A DNA stretch of 16,655 bases. Source: Cyanobium sp. M55B138 (GTDB lineage: Bacteria > Cyanobacteriota > Cyanobacteriia > PCC-6307 > Cyanobiaceae). Location of the stretch: positions 1 to 16,655 of the forward strand of contig JAGYNF010000013.1 in NCBI GenBank assembly GCA_018400215.1. The letters are read 5' to 3'. Below the pieces are notes generated by a model. It was not told where the DNA came from. It did not search any database and worked only from the letters and a program-made list of their open reading frames with translations. A program made the position numbers and the translations under genes. Of the stretch, positions 8,649 through 16,655 are shown piece by piece. Numbering within the stretch: the first letter of the stretch is position 1; each line of letters starts with the position of its first letter.

Positions 8649-8668
8649 CGGAACTGGTCAGAGTTCCG
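8649..8668. other. Perfect 7-bp inverted repeat upstream of priA
   Basis: CGGAACT-GGTCAG-AGTTCCG is a perfect dyad with a 6-bp centre, 11 bp upstream of the tentative priA -35 box. It could be a repressor or activator site, or a short hairpin in the rpoD leader if transcription starts further left. It does not fit the cyanobacterial LexA consensus. Confidence 0.4.
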
Positions 8669-8922
8669 TCCAGTGGGAAGACTTGAAGAGAGAGCCGGTG
8701 GATCGCCCCGATTGGGCTGCTCCGCATCCGTCGTTCTCCGGTCTGCGACCACCCCTGTCAACTCTGTCCAGGCTTCGGCCGCCCGGTTCCCTTTGCTTGC
8801 AGTTTGCCCGACGCGGTTCCGATCCGCCCTGGATCGCGGCCGTTTCGCCCATCGCTCCCCCGGCATGCTCCGATGCCCTTGGTTTTCGTGCCTTCGGTCT
8901 TCGGGCTGAGGGTGCTGAAAAC

Positions 8923-8955
8923 CCAGGCCATGGGGGTCCAGTCCCCTTGGCCTGG
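8923..8955 (+). other. Strong hairpin upstream of rpoD
   Basis: CCAGGCCA-T-GGGG (8923-8935) pairs with CCCC-T-TGGCCTGG (8943-8955), giving 12 base pairs with one T-T mismatch and a 7-nt loop (8936-8942). No T-tract follows, so it is not an ordinary intrinsic terminator. It lies 270 bp before the rpoD ATG and would be within the mRNA leader if transcription starts upstream of it. Confidence 0.5.
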
Positions 8956-9225
8956 ATCCCCAGCCCTGGTCCTAGTCCCTGGAGTGCGCCCACCCCTCGA
9001 GTGTGCCCAGAGCATGGGGCCAGATGGGCCACGATCTGGACCTGCCCCCCCTCCCCGCAAACCGATCCAGCCCTGATCCACACCCCATCCGTTCGTCCCA
9101 TTGCGATCCGCTAGGAGCCCTGCTGCCCCCGCCTGTCGCTCCAAGCCCTGCCGGATCGGTTGACCCGGTTGGCCCCGCCGCCCCCTTTCTGCCTTTCCAT
9201 TCCCGCGTTGTTCGCCGATCCCTCG

Positions 9226-10659
<1,434 letters not shown>

Positions 10660-10661
10660 GT

Positions 10662-10701
10662 GGGGCGATCCAGTAGAGAGGGGCGCAAGATCGCCCCTTT
10701 T
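10662..10701 (+). terminator. Intrinsic terminator of rpoD with two alternative stems
   Basis: GATCGCCCC (10689-10697) followed by TTTT (10698-10701) can pair perfectly with GGGGCGATC (10662-10670; 9 bp, 18-nt loop). Its CGCCCC part can instead pair with GGGGCG (10680-10685; 6 bp, 6-nt loop). Either pairing yields a GC-rich stem plus a U-tract directly after the rpoD stop codon. Confidence 0.8.
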
Positions 10702-10705
10702 CTGG

Positions 10706-11104
10706 ATGGCAGCCACCCTGGCCGCACTGCGCGGGCTCCGCACTGCTCCACACCTTGAGGCCGCCGACCGCAGGGCCCTGCGCAGTGAACTTGAGACCCA
10801 TCTGCTGGCTTGCCACTGGTTCACGGTGGGGGTGATGGCCCCGGCGGCCCTGGAGGCGGTGGCGGCGCTGCGCCAGCTGGAGGCGGCCCTGGGCTGGGAT
10901 GCCCTGGAGCTGGATCCCGCCGGTGAGGCCCTCGCCGCCATCGAGGGTCCGGTGTTTCTCAAGGCCAATCAACGCACCGGACGCTTTCTGGTGCGGCGGG
11001 AGTTGGGGCTGGGATCGGGGCTGCTGATCACGGGCCACAATCCGGCGGATTCCACGTGCGAGGACACCTGGGGTCCGTTGCCCCTCGATTTCTTCGGCCT
11101 TTAG
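10706..11104 (+). CDS. DUF1824 family protein
   Basis: This 132-residue protein matches the small cyanobacterial DUF1824 family, whose function is unknown. The C-terminal half carries the family-typical pattern: GPVFLKANQRTGRFLVR (81-97), GLLITGHNP (105-113) and the ending TWGPLPLDFF (121-130). The N-terminal half is helical and alanine-rich, with no membrane segment or signal peptide. The ATG at 10706 begins only 4 nt after the U-tract of the rpoD terminator and has no Shine-Dalgarno; no other in-frame start keeps the N-terminal half. hemC follows after 25 bp on the same strand, suggesting a DUF1824-hemC-clc transcript. Family call is by recognition of the C-terminal motif. Confidence 0.78.
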   Translation: MAATLAALRGLRTAPHLEAADRRALRSELETHLLACHWFTVGVMAPAALEAVAALRQLEAALGWDALELDPAGEALAAIEGPVFLKANQRTGRFLVRRELGLGSGLLITGHNPADSTCEDTWGPLPLDFFGL

Positions 11105-11129
11105 GGTGGGCCGCTGAGCGACGCCCCCG

Positions 11130-12092
11130 ATGGCCCACACCCTGCGCATTGCCTCCCGCCGCAGCCAGCTGGCCATGGTTCAGACCCACTGGGTGCGCGA
11201 TGCGCTGGCCAAGGCCCATGCCGGGATGCACATCAGCATCGAGGCCATGGCCACCCAGGGCGACAAGATCCTCGATGTGGCCCTGGCCAAGATCGGCGAC
11301 AAGGGTCTGTTCACCAAGGAACTGGAGGCCCAGATGCTGGTGGACCAGGCCGACATCGCCGTGCACAGCCTCAAGGACCTGCCCACCAACCTGCCCGAGG
11401 GGCTGATGCTCGGCTGCATCACCGAGCGGGAAGACCCCGCCGATGCCCTGGTGGTGCACGCCAAGCACAGGGACAAGACCCTGGCCACCCTGCCGGCCGG
11501 CGCGGTGGTGGGCACCAGTTCGCTGCGGCGCCTGGCCCAGCTGCGCCACCACTTCCCCCAGCTCAACTTCAAGGACGTGCGGGGCAATGTGATCACCCGG
11601 CTGGAAAAACTCGATGCCGGCGCCTACGACTGTCTGATCCTGGCCGCCGCCGGCCTCGGCCGCCTCGGCTTGGCTGATCGCATCCATGAACTGATCGACC
11701 CCTCGATTTCCCTGCACGCCGTGGGGCAGGGGGCCCTGGGCATCGAATGCCGCGCCAATGACGCGCTGGTGCTGGAGCAGATCAAGGTGCTGGAGCACAT
11801 TCCCACCGCCCGCCGCTGCCTGGCCGAGCGGGCCTTCCTGCGGCAGCTGGAGGGCGGCTGTCAGGTGCCCATCGGCGTGAACAGCTGTTTTGCTGAGGCC
11901 AACGACGCTGGCGAGCTCATCCTCACCGGCATGGTGGCCAGCCTCGATGGCGTGCGCCTGATCCGCGATCAGGTGCGCGGCCCCCAGGAGGACCCCGAGG
12001 CGATTGGCATGGCCCTGGCCCATCGGCTCCGGGATCAGGGTGCCGGAGACATCCTGGAGGAGATCTTTGCCACCGTTCGGCCCGAGGCCTGA
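11130..12092 (+). CDS. hemC: Hydroxymethylbilane synthase (porphobilinogen deaminase)
   Basis: HemC polymerises four porphobilinogens into hydroxymethylbilane, the precursor of heme, chlorophyll, bilins and corrins. The 320-residue product has [11 protein letters not shown] (5-15), ATQGDK (41-46), VHSLKDLPT (78-86, the catalytic-aspartate motif), GTSSLRR (128-134) and [10 protein letters not shown] (149-158). It also has EGGCQVPIG (241-249), whose Cys244 carries the dipyrromethane cofactor. Length and order are standard. ATG at 11130 is right at the first conserved strand; no strong ribosome site is seen. The last 26 bp overlap the start of the clc gene, and the sequence coding for the HemC C-terminus contains the clc ribosome-binding site. 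Confidence 0.97.
   Translation: MAHTLRIASRRSQLAMVQTHWVRDALAKAHAGMHISIEAMATQGDKILDVALAKIGDKGLFTKELEAQMLVDQADIAVHSLKDLPTNLPEGLMLGCITEREDPADALVVHAKHRDKTLATLPAGAVVGTSSLRRLAQLRHHFPQLNFKDVRGNVITRLEKLDAGAYDCLILAAAGLGRLGLADRIHELIDPSISLHAVGQGALGIECRANDALVLEQIKVLEHIPTARRCLAERAFLRQLEGGCQVPIGVNSCFAEANDAGELILTGMVASLDGVRLIRDQVRGPQEDPEAIGMALAHRLRDQGAGDILEEIFATVRPEA
12056..12060 (+). promoter_or_regulatory. Shine-Dalgarno site of clc within hemC
   Basis: GGAGG at 12056-12060 lies 6 nt before a TTG at 12067, the best-supported start for the CLC protein. Its placement inside the hemC coding end suggests translational coupling. Confidence 0.65.
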
Positions 12093-14040
12093 GCCCGGCA
12101 GCCAGCCCTACCAGTGGAATCTGCTGGCATGGGCGGCGCTGGTGGGTGCCCTCACCGGCCTGGCGGTGGTGGCCTTCCACGAGCTGTTGGGCCTGATCAA
12201 CAGCGGCCTGTTTGGCCCCGTCGTTGAGGCCCTGCTCGCCATCGGCGGCAGCCCTCCCCTGGAGGTGCTGCCCGCTCCCCCCGAGGCCAACACCCCCCTG
12301 GGGGCACTGCTGCAGATCGGCCTTGGAGGCCTGGGCTACCTGCCCGCACCGCCGGAGTTGCCGGAACCGCCAGCGCTGCCCAGCCCGATGCTCCCCGACT
12401 GGTTGCAGCTGTGGCCCGTGCTGCTGGTGCCCACCCTGGGGGGCTTGGCGGTGGGCGTGTTGCGCCACTACGGCGGCGAGCTGGGCCCAGGCTTGCCCAG
12501 CCTGATGGCGATGGCCGACGGGGCTGCAGCAGCGGCCCCGCGCCTGCCCCTGCTACGCCTTGTCACGGCCTCCCTCAGCCTCGGCAGCGGGGCATCCCTG
12601 GGCCCGGAGGGGCCGAGCGTGGAGAGCGGCGGCAACCTCGGCCTGTGGCTCGCCCAACGTGGACGCCTGTCTCCCCAAGGCCAGAAGGCATTGGTAGCCG
12701 CCGGGGTGGCCGCCGGCTTGGCGGCGGGCTTCAAGGCGCCGATTGCTGGTGTGTTCTTTGCCTTTGAGGGCAGTTACAGCGCCATCCAGGGTCGACCCAG
12801 CCTGCGGGCGGTGCTGGTGGCCGCCGTGGCCTCCTTGCTGGTGACGCAGCTGCTGATGGGGGATGCCCCGATCCTGCGCTTGCCGGCCTACGGGGTGCGC
12901 TCTCCTCTGGAGTTGCCCCTCTACCTGGGTCTGGGCGTGCTGGCCAGTGGGATGTCCTGGCTGTTGCTGCAGGCCCTGGCCCTGGGCCGCAGTGCCCGCC
13001 TGCAGCGCTGGCTCAGCCAGTTGCCCCCAGGGGTAGCGACCGCGTTGGGGGGGCTGGCGGTGGGCCTGCTGGCCCTGGCCTTCCCCCAGGTGCTGGGGGT
13101 GGGCTACGACACGATCGAAGCGCTGCTGGGGCGGGAGGGGGGCATCCCCCTGCTGGCCCTGGTGCTGTTGCTCGGGGCCAAGCTGCTGGCCACCACGATC
13201 AGCAATGCCACGGGCTTTGTGGGGGGTGGCTTTGCTCCGGCCCTGGTGCTGGGGGCGGTGTTGGGCAACTGCTATGGCCAGCTGCTGGGCGCTGGCGGGC
13301 TGCAACTGCCGGTGGCCGAACCTCCCGCCTACGCCATGGTGGGCATGGCGGCGGTACTGGCCGGCAGTGCCCGGGCACCGCTCACGGCCCTGCTGCTGAT
13401 GTTCGAGCTCACCCGCGACATCCGCATCGTGCTGCCGCTGATGGCGGCCGCCGGCCTCAGCGCTGCCCTGGTGGAGCGCTGGCAGGGGATCAGTGATCCC
13501 GGCTTGCTGGGCCCCGACCCCACGGAGGAGCGCCGTCGCCGCCAGCTGGCGGCGGTGGACCTGGCCGAGGCGATGGAGCCGCAAGCCCCCCTGGTGTTGG
13601 CCTCGGACCTGCCCGCCATCGAGGCCCTGCAACAGCTGGTGTCCAGCCAGGGCCACTGCCTGATGGTGAGCGAGGGCACGCGCCTGGTGGGTCTGGTGAC
13701 CTTGCCCGACCTGCAGCGGGCGCTGACGGCGGCCCATGAACGGCAGGAGGGGCAGGCACCGGGGTCGGCACCGCCGGTGGCCCTGGGGGACTGTCGCCGC
13801 TCCGAGCTGGTGTGGCTTCCCCTGCAGGCCAACCTGGCCCAACTGGAAGACCAGCTCCGCCCCAGTGGCCTGAGGCAGCTGCCGGTGTTTGATCGCCCGG
13901 GGGCTGGCGCTCCTGCCCTGCCCCACGGACTCCCCAATGAGGGGCTCCAGATCACCCAGCTGCGGGGGATGGCCAGCCGTGACGGCCTGGCCCGGGCATT
14001 GGCTTCACGCCTGATTCCCGAGGGGATCCCCAGCGGTTGA
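12067..14040 (+). CDS. CLC-family anion channel/transporter with C-terminal CBS pair
   Basis: CLC proteins move chloride or nitrate across membranes as channels or anion/H+ exchangers. The 657-residue product has an N-terminal helix (18-38), a Pro-rich loop (60-112), the selectivity motif GPGLP (140-144), GPEGP (179-183) with gating Glu181, [17 protein letters not shown] (219-235), the [13 protein letters not shown] ion-pathway motif (385-397) and [15 protein letters not shown] (435-449). The cytosolic tail (from about 500) reads as two CBS motifs with a variable insert (555-575). Aligned by eye to E. coli ClC-ec1, Ser107 is Pro141, Glu148 is kept, Glu203 is Gly235 and Tyr445 is Ile452. TTG 12067 is chosen for its GGAGG; an upstream TTG (12004) lacks such support. 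The gene overlaps hemC by 26 bp. Confidence 0.92.
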   Translation: MPPFGPRPEPGSQPYQWNLLAWAALVGALTGLAVVAFHELLGLINSGLFGPVVEALLAIGGSPPLEVLPAPPEANTPLGALLQIGLGGLGYLPAPPELPEPPALPSPMLPDWLQLWPVLLVPTLGGLAVGVLRHYGGELGPGLPSLMAMADGAAAAAPRLPLLRLVTASLSLGSGASLGPEGPSVESGGNLGLWLAQRGRLSPQGQKALVAAGVAAGLAAGFKAPIAGVFFAFEGSYSAIQGRPSLRAVLVAAVASLLVTQLLMGDAPILRLPAYGVRSPLELPLYLGLGVLASGMSWLLLQALALGRSARLQRWLSQLPPGVATALGGLAVGLLALAFPQVLGVGYDTIEALLGREGGIPLLALVLLLGAKLLATTISNATGFVGGGFAPALVLGAVLGNCYGQLLGAGGLQLPVAEPPAYAMVGMAAVLAGSARAPLTALLLMFELTRDIRIVLPLMAAAGLSAALVERWQGISDPGLLGPDPTEERRRRQLAAVDLAEAMEPQAPLVLASDLPAIEALQQLVSSQGHCLMVSEGTRLVGLVTLPDLQRALTAAHERQEGQAPGSAPPVALGDCRRSELVWLPLQANLAQLEDQLRPSGLRQLPVFDRPGAGAPALPHGLPNEGLQITQLRGMASRDGLARALASRLIPEGIPSG

Positions 14041-14074
14041 GGGAGGCGGCGACGGGCTTGCTCCTCTTCGGCCT

Positions 14075-14236
14075 TCAGGAGGCTTGCTGACTCTGGATGG
14101 CGGCGAAATGGCTGGGATCGAGGGCTTCAGCCACCGGGTCAACCTGTTGCAGGCGCTGCACGATCCGCTCGAGGTCGAGGGCGGAGAGCTCGCCGTTGCC
14201 ACACCACTTCAACACCGTGCTAGCCGTGCTCGCCAT
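14075..14236 (-). CDS. Small protein of unknown function (53 aa)
   Basis: The product runs from MASTASTVLKWCGNGELSAL through DLERIVQRLQQVDPVAEALD to a short polar end. It looks like two or three short amphipathic helices without signal or membrane segment. About 80% of third codon positions are G or C, as in neighbouring genes, while the amino-acid makeup is balanced rather than Pro/Arg-rich, which favours real coding. ATG 14236 follows a G-rich stretch (GGGGGTGGT) that may serve as a weak ribosome site; the frame is open 16 codons further up. It lies 136 bp after the L,D-transpeptidase on the same strand and converges on clc with a 34-bp gap. I do not recognise the family. Confidence 0.6.
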   Translation of the reverse strand: MASTASTVLKWCGNGELSALDLERIVQRLQQVDPVAEALDPSHFAAIQSQQAS

Positions 14237-14372
14237 ACCACCCCCAGGGCTGTGATGGGGGCAAATGCCAGACATACGGGACACGAAAGTGGTGACACGC
14301 CAAATTAGGGGCCCTACTGGACCCTGGGGGGCCTGACCCCCCGAATGTGCAGGATGTCTTTCGAGTTGCCCC
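14237..14372. other. 136-bp spacer between L,D-transpeptidase and small gene
   Basis: Beyond the G6/C6 hairpin it contains a relatively AT-rich patch (14300-14308, CAAATTAGG) that could hold a leftward promoter for the small gene, but no clear -10/-35 pair is present. No open frame with coding character is seen. Confidence 0.4.
14326..14342 (-). terminator. Possible hairpin terminator after the L,D-transpeptidase
   Basis: GGGGGG (14326-14331) and CCCCCC (14337-14342) flank a 5-nt loop, about 30 bp past the L,D-transpeptidase stop. No T-run follows on either strand, so it may be a pause or factor-assisted end, or only a structured spacer. Confidence 0.35.
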
Positions 14373-14984
14373 CTAGGGCCTCACGGTGACGGGGGTGCCG
14401 ATCTCCACCTGCTCGAACAATTGGCGCACATGGGGGGTGAGCATGCGCACGCAGCCGTTGGAGACAGCGGCCCGCGAGGTCACGGTCCAGGCCCAGGCAT
14501 CGGGGGTGCCATGGATGCCGTACTGGTTGAGTCCGCTCTGCTTGAAGCCAATCCAGCGATCGCCCAGGGGTGCCTGGGGGCCGACCTTGCTGTTGATCTT
14601 GCCGCTGGAGGTGCTCTGGTAAATGGGATTCACCACCATGTTCTCCACCGTGAAGCGTCCGGTGGGGGTGGGGGTGCGGGGGTCGCCGATCGCCACGGGC
14701 CAGCGGCCGAGCACCGTGCTGCCCTGCATCAGACTGATCTGGCGTTTGCCGAGTTCCAACACCACCTCCCGGGCCAGGGGCGCCTCCACGGCAGGTGCTA
14801 GGGCAGGTGCTACGGCAGGCGTGATGACGGCTGTGCTGGCCGGCCCGGGCTCCGCCATGGGAGCCTCGGTTTCCCCGCCGACGGCCGGGCTGCTGAAGCC
14901 CCAGCCGCAGCCCGCCACCAGGGCCAGCGCGGCCAGGGTTTGGCCCCAGAAGGGGGAGCGGTGGAGGGGGCGCAGCTGGGGCAT
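14373..14984 (-). CDS. L,D-transpeptidase (YkuD domain), exported, possibly a lipoprotein
   Basis: YkuD enzymes form 3-3 peptidoglycan cross-links or attach groups to the wall using a catalytic cysteine. The 203-residue product has a basic N-terminus, a hydrophobic stretch (16-30) with VAGC (23-26) resembling a lipobox, an Ala/Pro linker (45-70) and the YkuD domain (73-203). The domain carries TPTPTGRFTV (105-113), GIHGT (156-160, His158) and SNGCVRM (175-181, Cys178). ATG 14984 is chosen because it places the signal at the N-terminus; the frame opens 27 codons earlier, into ppa. There is no clear ribosome site. It follows ppa after 32 bp and may share its transcript. The lipobox could instead be an ordinary signal peptide. 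Confidence 0.88.
   Translation of the reverse strand: MPQLRPLHRSPFWGQTLAALALVAGCGWGFSSPAVGGETEAPMAEPGPASTAVITPAVAPALAPAVEAPLAREVVLELGKRQISLMQGSTVLGRWPVAIGDPRTPTPTGRFTVENMVVNPIYQSTSSGKINSKVGPQAPLGDRWIGFKQSGLNQYGIHGTPDAWAWTVTSRAAVSNGCVRMLTPHVRQLFEQVEIGTPVTVRP
14790..14825 (-). repeat. 12-bp repeat coding an Ala/Pro linker
   Basis: GGCAGGTGCTAS occurs at 14790 and 14802, with a diverged third unit at 14814. On the coding strand it gives the VAPALAPAV linker between the signal and the catalytic domain of the L,D-transpeptidase. The unit length keeps frame. Confidence 0.7.
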
Positions 14985-15016
14985 GGCGGTGCAGTGCGGG
15001 GGGATGGGGCCGGACG

Positions 15017-15604
15017 TCAGTCGACCAGCAGGGGGTCGATTTCGCTGTTGTAGCGGGCCTCGCAAGCCTTGATCACCGCCACGGCTTCGGCGGCATCAAA
15101 GAAACCGTTGACACGGCAGGTGCCGGGCTTCTTGAGATCCTTGTAGTGCTCCCAGTAGTACTCGGTTTCCTTCAGCCAATGGCCGCCCAGGTCGGTGTAG
15201 CTGGTGATGTGGTCCATGCGCTTGTCATCAGCAAGCACAGCGATCACCTTGTCGTCGACTTCACCGCCGTCGTCGAACTTCATGATGCCGATGATGCGGG
15301 CCTCGACCACCGAACCGGGGATCAGGGGTTCGCTGACACCGACGATCTCGATATCGAGGGGGTCGCCGTCCTCATCCCAGGTGCGGGGGATGCAGCCGTA
15401 GGCGAAGGGGTAGGCCAGGGAGGAGTAGCCCACCCGGTCGAGCTTGAGGTGACCTGTCTCAGTGATCAGCTCGTATTTGTTGATCGTGTTGCTGTTGAGC
15501 TCCACGATGGTGTTGAGCCGAAGCTCAGCTTCATCGGCAAAGGCGGGCAGCACATGCAACAGATTGGGCATGGTGCGGCGGGGAGCTTGGTCGATAGTCG
15601 CCAT
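15017..15604 (-). CDS. ppa: Soluble inorganic pyrophosphatase, family I
   Basis: The enzyme hydrolyses pyrophosphate released by biosynthesis, in the cytoplasm with Mg2+. The 195-residue product carries VELNSNTINKYELI (34-47), the metal-binding signature DEDGDPLDI (77-85) and DDKVIAVLADD (117-127). It also has the HYKDLKKPG region (153-161), typical of the single-domain family I enzyme. ATG 15604 is used; an in-frame ATG at 15571 (before PNLLHVLP) is a shorter alternative and its context resembles family starts. The gene lies 51 bp after the M32 carboxypeptidase and 32 bp before the L,D-transpeptidase, all on the minus strand. Confidence 0.96.
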   Translation of the reverse strand: MATIDQAPRRTMPNLLHVLPAFADEAELRLNTIVELNSNTINKYELITETGHLKLDRVGYSSLAYPFAYGCIPRTWDEDGDPLDIEIVGVSEPLIPGSVVEARIIGIMKFDDGGEVDDKVIAVLADDKRMDHITSYTDLGGHWLKETEYYWEHYKDLKKPGTCRVNGFFDAAEAVAVIKACEARYNSEIDPLLVD

Positions 15605-15655
15605 GGAGCGCAGCGGATCTCGGCGGGCGCATCCTAGGGATCGCCCCCGCCAGCC

Positions 15656-16655
15656 CTAGCCGGCCTGGAGGGCCTCCACCTTGGCGCTCAGGTGGCGCAG
15701 GAAGGGCTGGGCACTGAGGGGCGCACCGCTCACCTGCTGCACCAGCTCCTCGCTGTTCACCGAGCGGCCCAGGGGCCACACCCGCTCGGTCAGCCAGCCG
15801 CGCAGGCGCTGCTCATCCCCGGCGGCGATGGCGGCCTCGATCGCGCCCGCTCCCCCCAGATCCGCCTCCATCGCCTCGGCCACCTGGGCGCTGATCAGGT
15901 GGCCGAGGGCGTAGCTGGGGAAGTAACCGAACAGCCCCTCTGCCCAATGGATATCTTGAAGGCACCCCTCCGCGTCAGTGTGGGGCTGGATTCCCAGCAG
16001 GTCCTGCATCCGCCGGTTCCACTGCTGCGGTAGATCGTGCACCGGCATCTCCTGTTCGAGCAGGGCCAGCTCCAGCTCGTAGCGCAGCACGATGTGCAGG
16101 CAATAGCTGAGTTCATCGGCCTCCACCCGGATCAAGCCAGGCTTGAGCGGGTTGAGGGCACGCCAAAAGCCGAAGGCGCCGCCCCAGGGATCGCTGGCCG
16201 CCCCACCAGCCAGGCCCGAGCAGAACCGGGGCTGCCAACGCTCGGCGAAGGCGCGGCTGCGGGCCACGCGGCATTCCCAGAACAACGATTGCGATTCGTG
16301 CACCCCCATCGAGGTGGCCTCGCCCAGGGGCCAGGGGAAGTAGTGGTCATCGCTGCGGGGCAGGCCCTGCTCGTAGAGGGAGTGGCCCCATTCGTGGGCG
16401 GTGGCCAGGAAGGCCGAGAGGGGCCGGCAGGGCACCACCCGGGTGGTGATGCGGAAGTCCTGGGGGCCCACGGTGCAGGAGAAGGGGTGGGCCGAGCGGG
16501 AGCGTTGGCAGCGCTGCGGGTCGTAGCCCCAGCTGTCGAGGAGTTTGCTGCAGAGCTGCTCCTGCAGGGCCTCGGATAGATCAACGGATGCTGGTGGGGG
16601 GGCGCTGGCGGCGGCCACCTGCTCGAGCAAGCCGGGCAGTTCGGCTTTCAGCGGC
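15656..16655 (-). CDS. Carboxypeptidase Taq (M32 metallopeptidase), N-terminal part outside window
   Basis: M32 enzymes remove C-terminal residues using one metal ion. About 333 codons are visible of a family usually near 500, so the N-terminal third lies beyond the right edge; codons upstream of the TTG at 16630 read LKAELPGLLEQ and are still family-like, so that TTG is not the start. The HEWGH zinc motif is coded at 16382-16396, followed by HESQSLFWE carrying the third ligand glutamate. PWPLGEATSMGVHES and the late GLFGYFPSYALGHLISAQ are also characteristic. The stop at 15656-15658 precedes ppa by 51 bp on the same strand. The peptide substrate is unknown. Confidence 0.94.
   Translation of the reverse strand, partial: PLKAELPGLLEQVAAASAPPPASVDLSEALQEQLCSKLLDSWGYDPQRCQRSRSAHPFSCTVGPQDFRITTRVVPCRPLSAFLATAHEWGHSLYEQGLPRSDDHYFPWPLGEATSMGVHESQSLFWECRVARSRAFAERWQPRFCSGLAGGAASDPWGGAFGFWRALNPLKPGLIRVEADELSYCLHIVLRYELELALLEQEMPVHDLPQQWNRRMQDLLGIQPHTDAEGCLQDIHWAEGLFGYFPSYALGHLISAQVAEAMEADLGGAGAIEAAIAAGDEQRLRGWLTERVWPLGRSVNSEELVQQVSGAPLSAQPFLRHLSAKVEALQAG

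Larger units (their letters stand above)
8585..9225. other. 641-bp divergent intergenic region priA/rpoD
   Basis: This is the only gap over 300 bp in the window. It must hold the promoters of priA (leftward) and rpoD (rightward). I see a weak priA promoter near 8609-8637, a 7-bp inverted repeat at 8649-8668 and a 12-bp hairpin at 8923-8955. The rpoD-proximal part (8940-9225) is strikingly C-rich on the plus strand, with no convincing -10 box. Open frames exist on both strands (for example 8638-9114 + and 8658-9101 -) but their translations are low-complexity Pro/Arg/Gly and show no family features. No tRNA or known structured RNA was recognised. Confidence 0.7.

Noticed and set aside
8654..8667. 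LexA box in the dyad upstream of priA
   Set aside because: Only the right half (AGTTCC) fits; the left half lacks RGTAC.
8638..9114. 158-codon plus frame and an opposing 147-codon frame in the priA-rpoD gap
   Set aside because: Low-complexity Pro/Arg/Gly translations with no recognisable fold; absence of stops is expected at this GC content.
9160..9165. TTGACC as a -35 box for rpoD
   Set aside because: No -10-like hexamer at 16-18 bp downstream; the spot is C/T-rich only.
9160..9225. TTG at 9160 as the rpoD start
   Set aside because: It would add a Pro-rich, unlikely N-terminus; the ATG at 9226 is simpler, though neither has a ribosome site.
12553..13926. 457-codon minus-strand frame opposite clc
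   Set aside because: Gln/His/Gly-rich translation typical of antisense to a Leu/Ala-rich membrane protein.

Overview
The window is GC-rich (about two thirds G+C by eye) and densely packed with single-copy housekeeping genes. The gene set points to a cyanobacterium: purA, a PfkB-type kinase, cobK, ssb, a DUF2854 protein, argB, a DUF3153 protein, priA, a primary sigma factor, a DUF1824 protein, hemC, a CLC anion transporter, an L,D-transpeptidase, inorganic pyrophosphatase and an M32 carboxypeptidase. The DUF2854, DUF3153 and DUF1824 proteins are essentially cyanobacterial or plastid-lineage families, and the sigma factor and pyrophosphatase look like those of picocyanobacteria. The high GC content fits a Cyanobium-like or high-GC Synechococcus. 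This placement is inference from family recognition; no search was run.

Layout. Positions 1-2032 (+) hold the 3' part of purA and an adenosine-kinase-like gene. The kinase overlaps tail-to-tail with cobK (1967-2809, -). ssb (2842-3336, +) diverges from cobK across only 32 bp. A small unknown gene (3383-3634, -) diverges from the DUF2854 gene (3658-4218, +) across 23 bp. argB and a TPR/DUF3153 membrane protein follow on + (4243-6271) and converge on priA (6299-8584, -). The largest non-coding stretch (8585-9225) separates priA from the divergent rpoD (9226-10659, +), which ends at a clear intrinsic terminator. DUF1824, hemC and clc follow on + (10706-14040). The right end is all on -: truncated M32 carboxypeptidase, ppa, L,D-transpeptidase and a 53-codon small gene.

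How the genes fit together. Most are unlinked core functions: purine synthesis and recycling (purA, kinase), arginine synthesis (argB), tetrapyrrole and cobalamin synthesis (hemC, cobK), replication and restart (ssb, priA), transcription (rpoD), pyrophosphate removal (ppa), and cell wall (L,D-transpeptidase). Divergent and overlapping arrangements with 20-30 bp gaps suggest genome compaction, with promoters lying inside neighbouring genes.

I see no mobile element, CRISPR array, prophage, tRNA, rRNA or defence island, and no convincing new multi-gene system. The points worth a second look are local. They are the CLC transporter (proline selectivity filter, apparently missing proton glutamate), the histone-H1-like repeat tail of the sigma factor, an 18-bp-period repeat also present in the neighbouring priA, the structured priA-rpoD intergenic region, the two-armed terminator abutting the DUF1824 start codon, and the TPR/DUF3153 arrangement with an internal lipobox.
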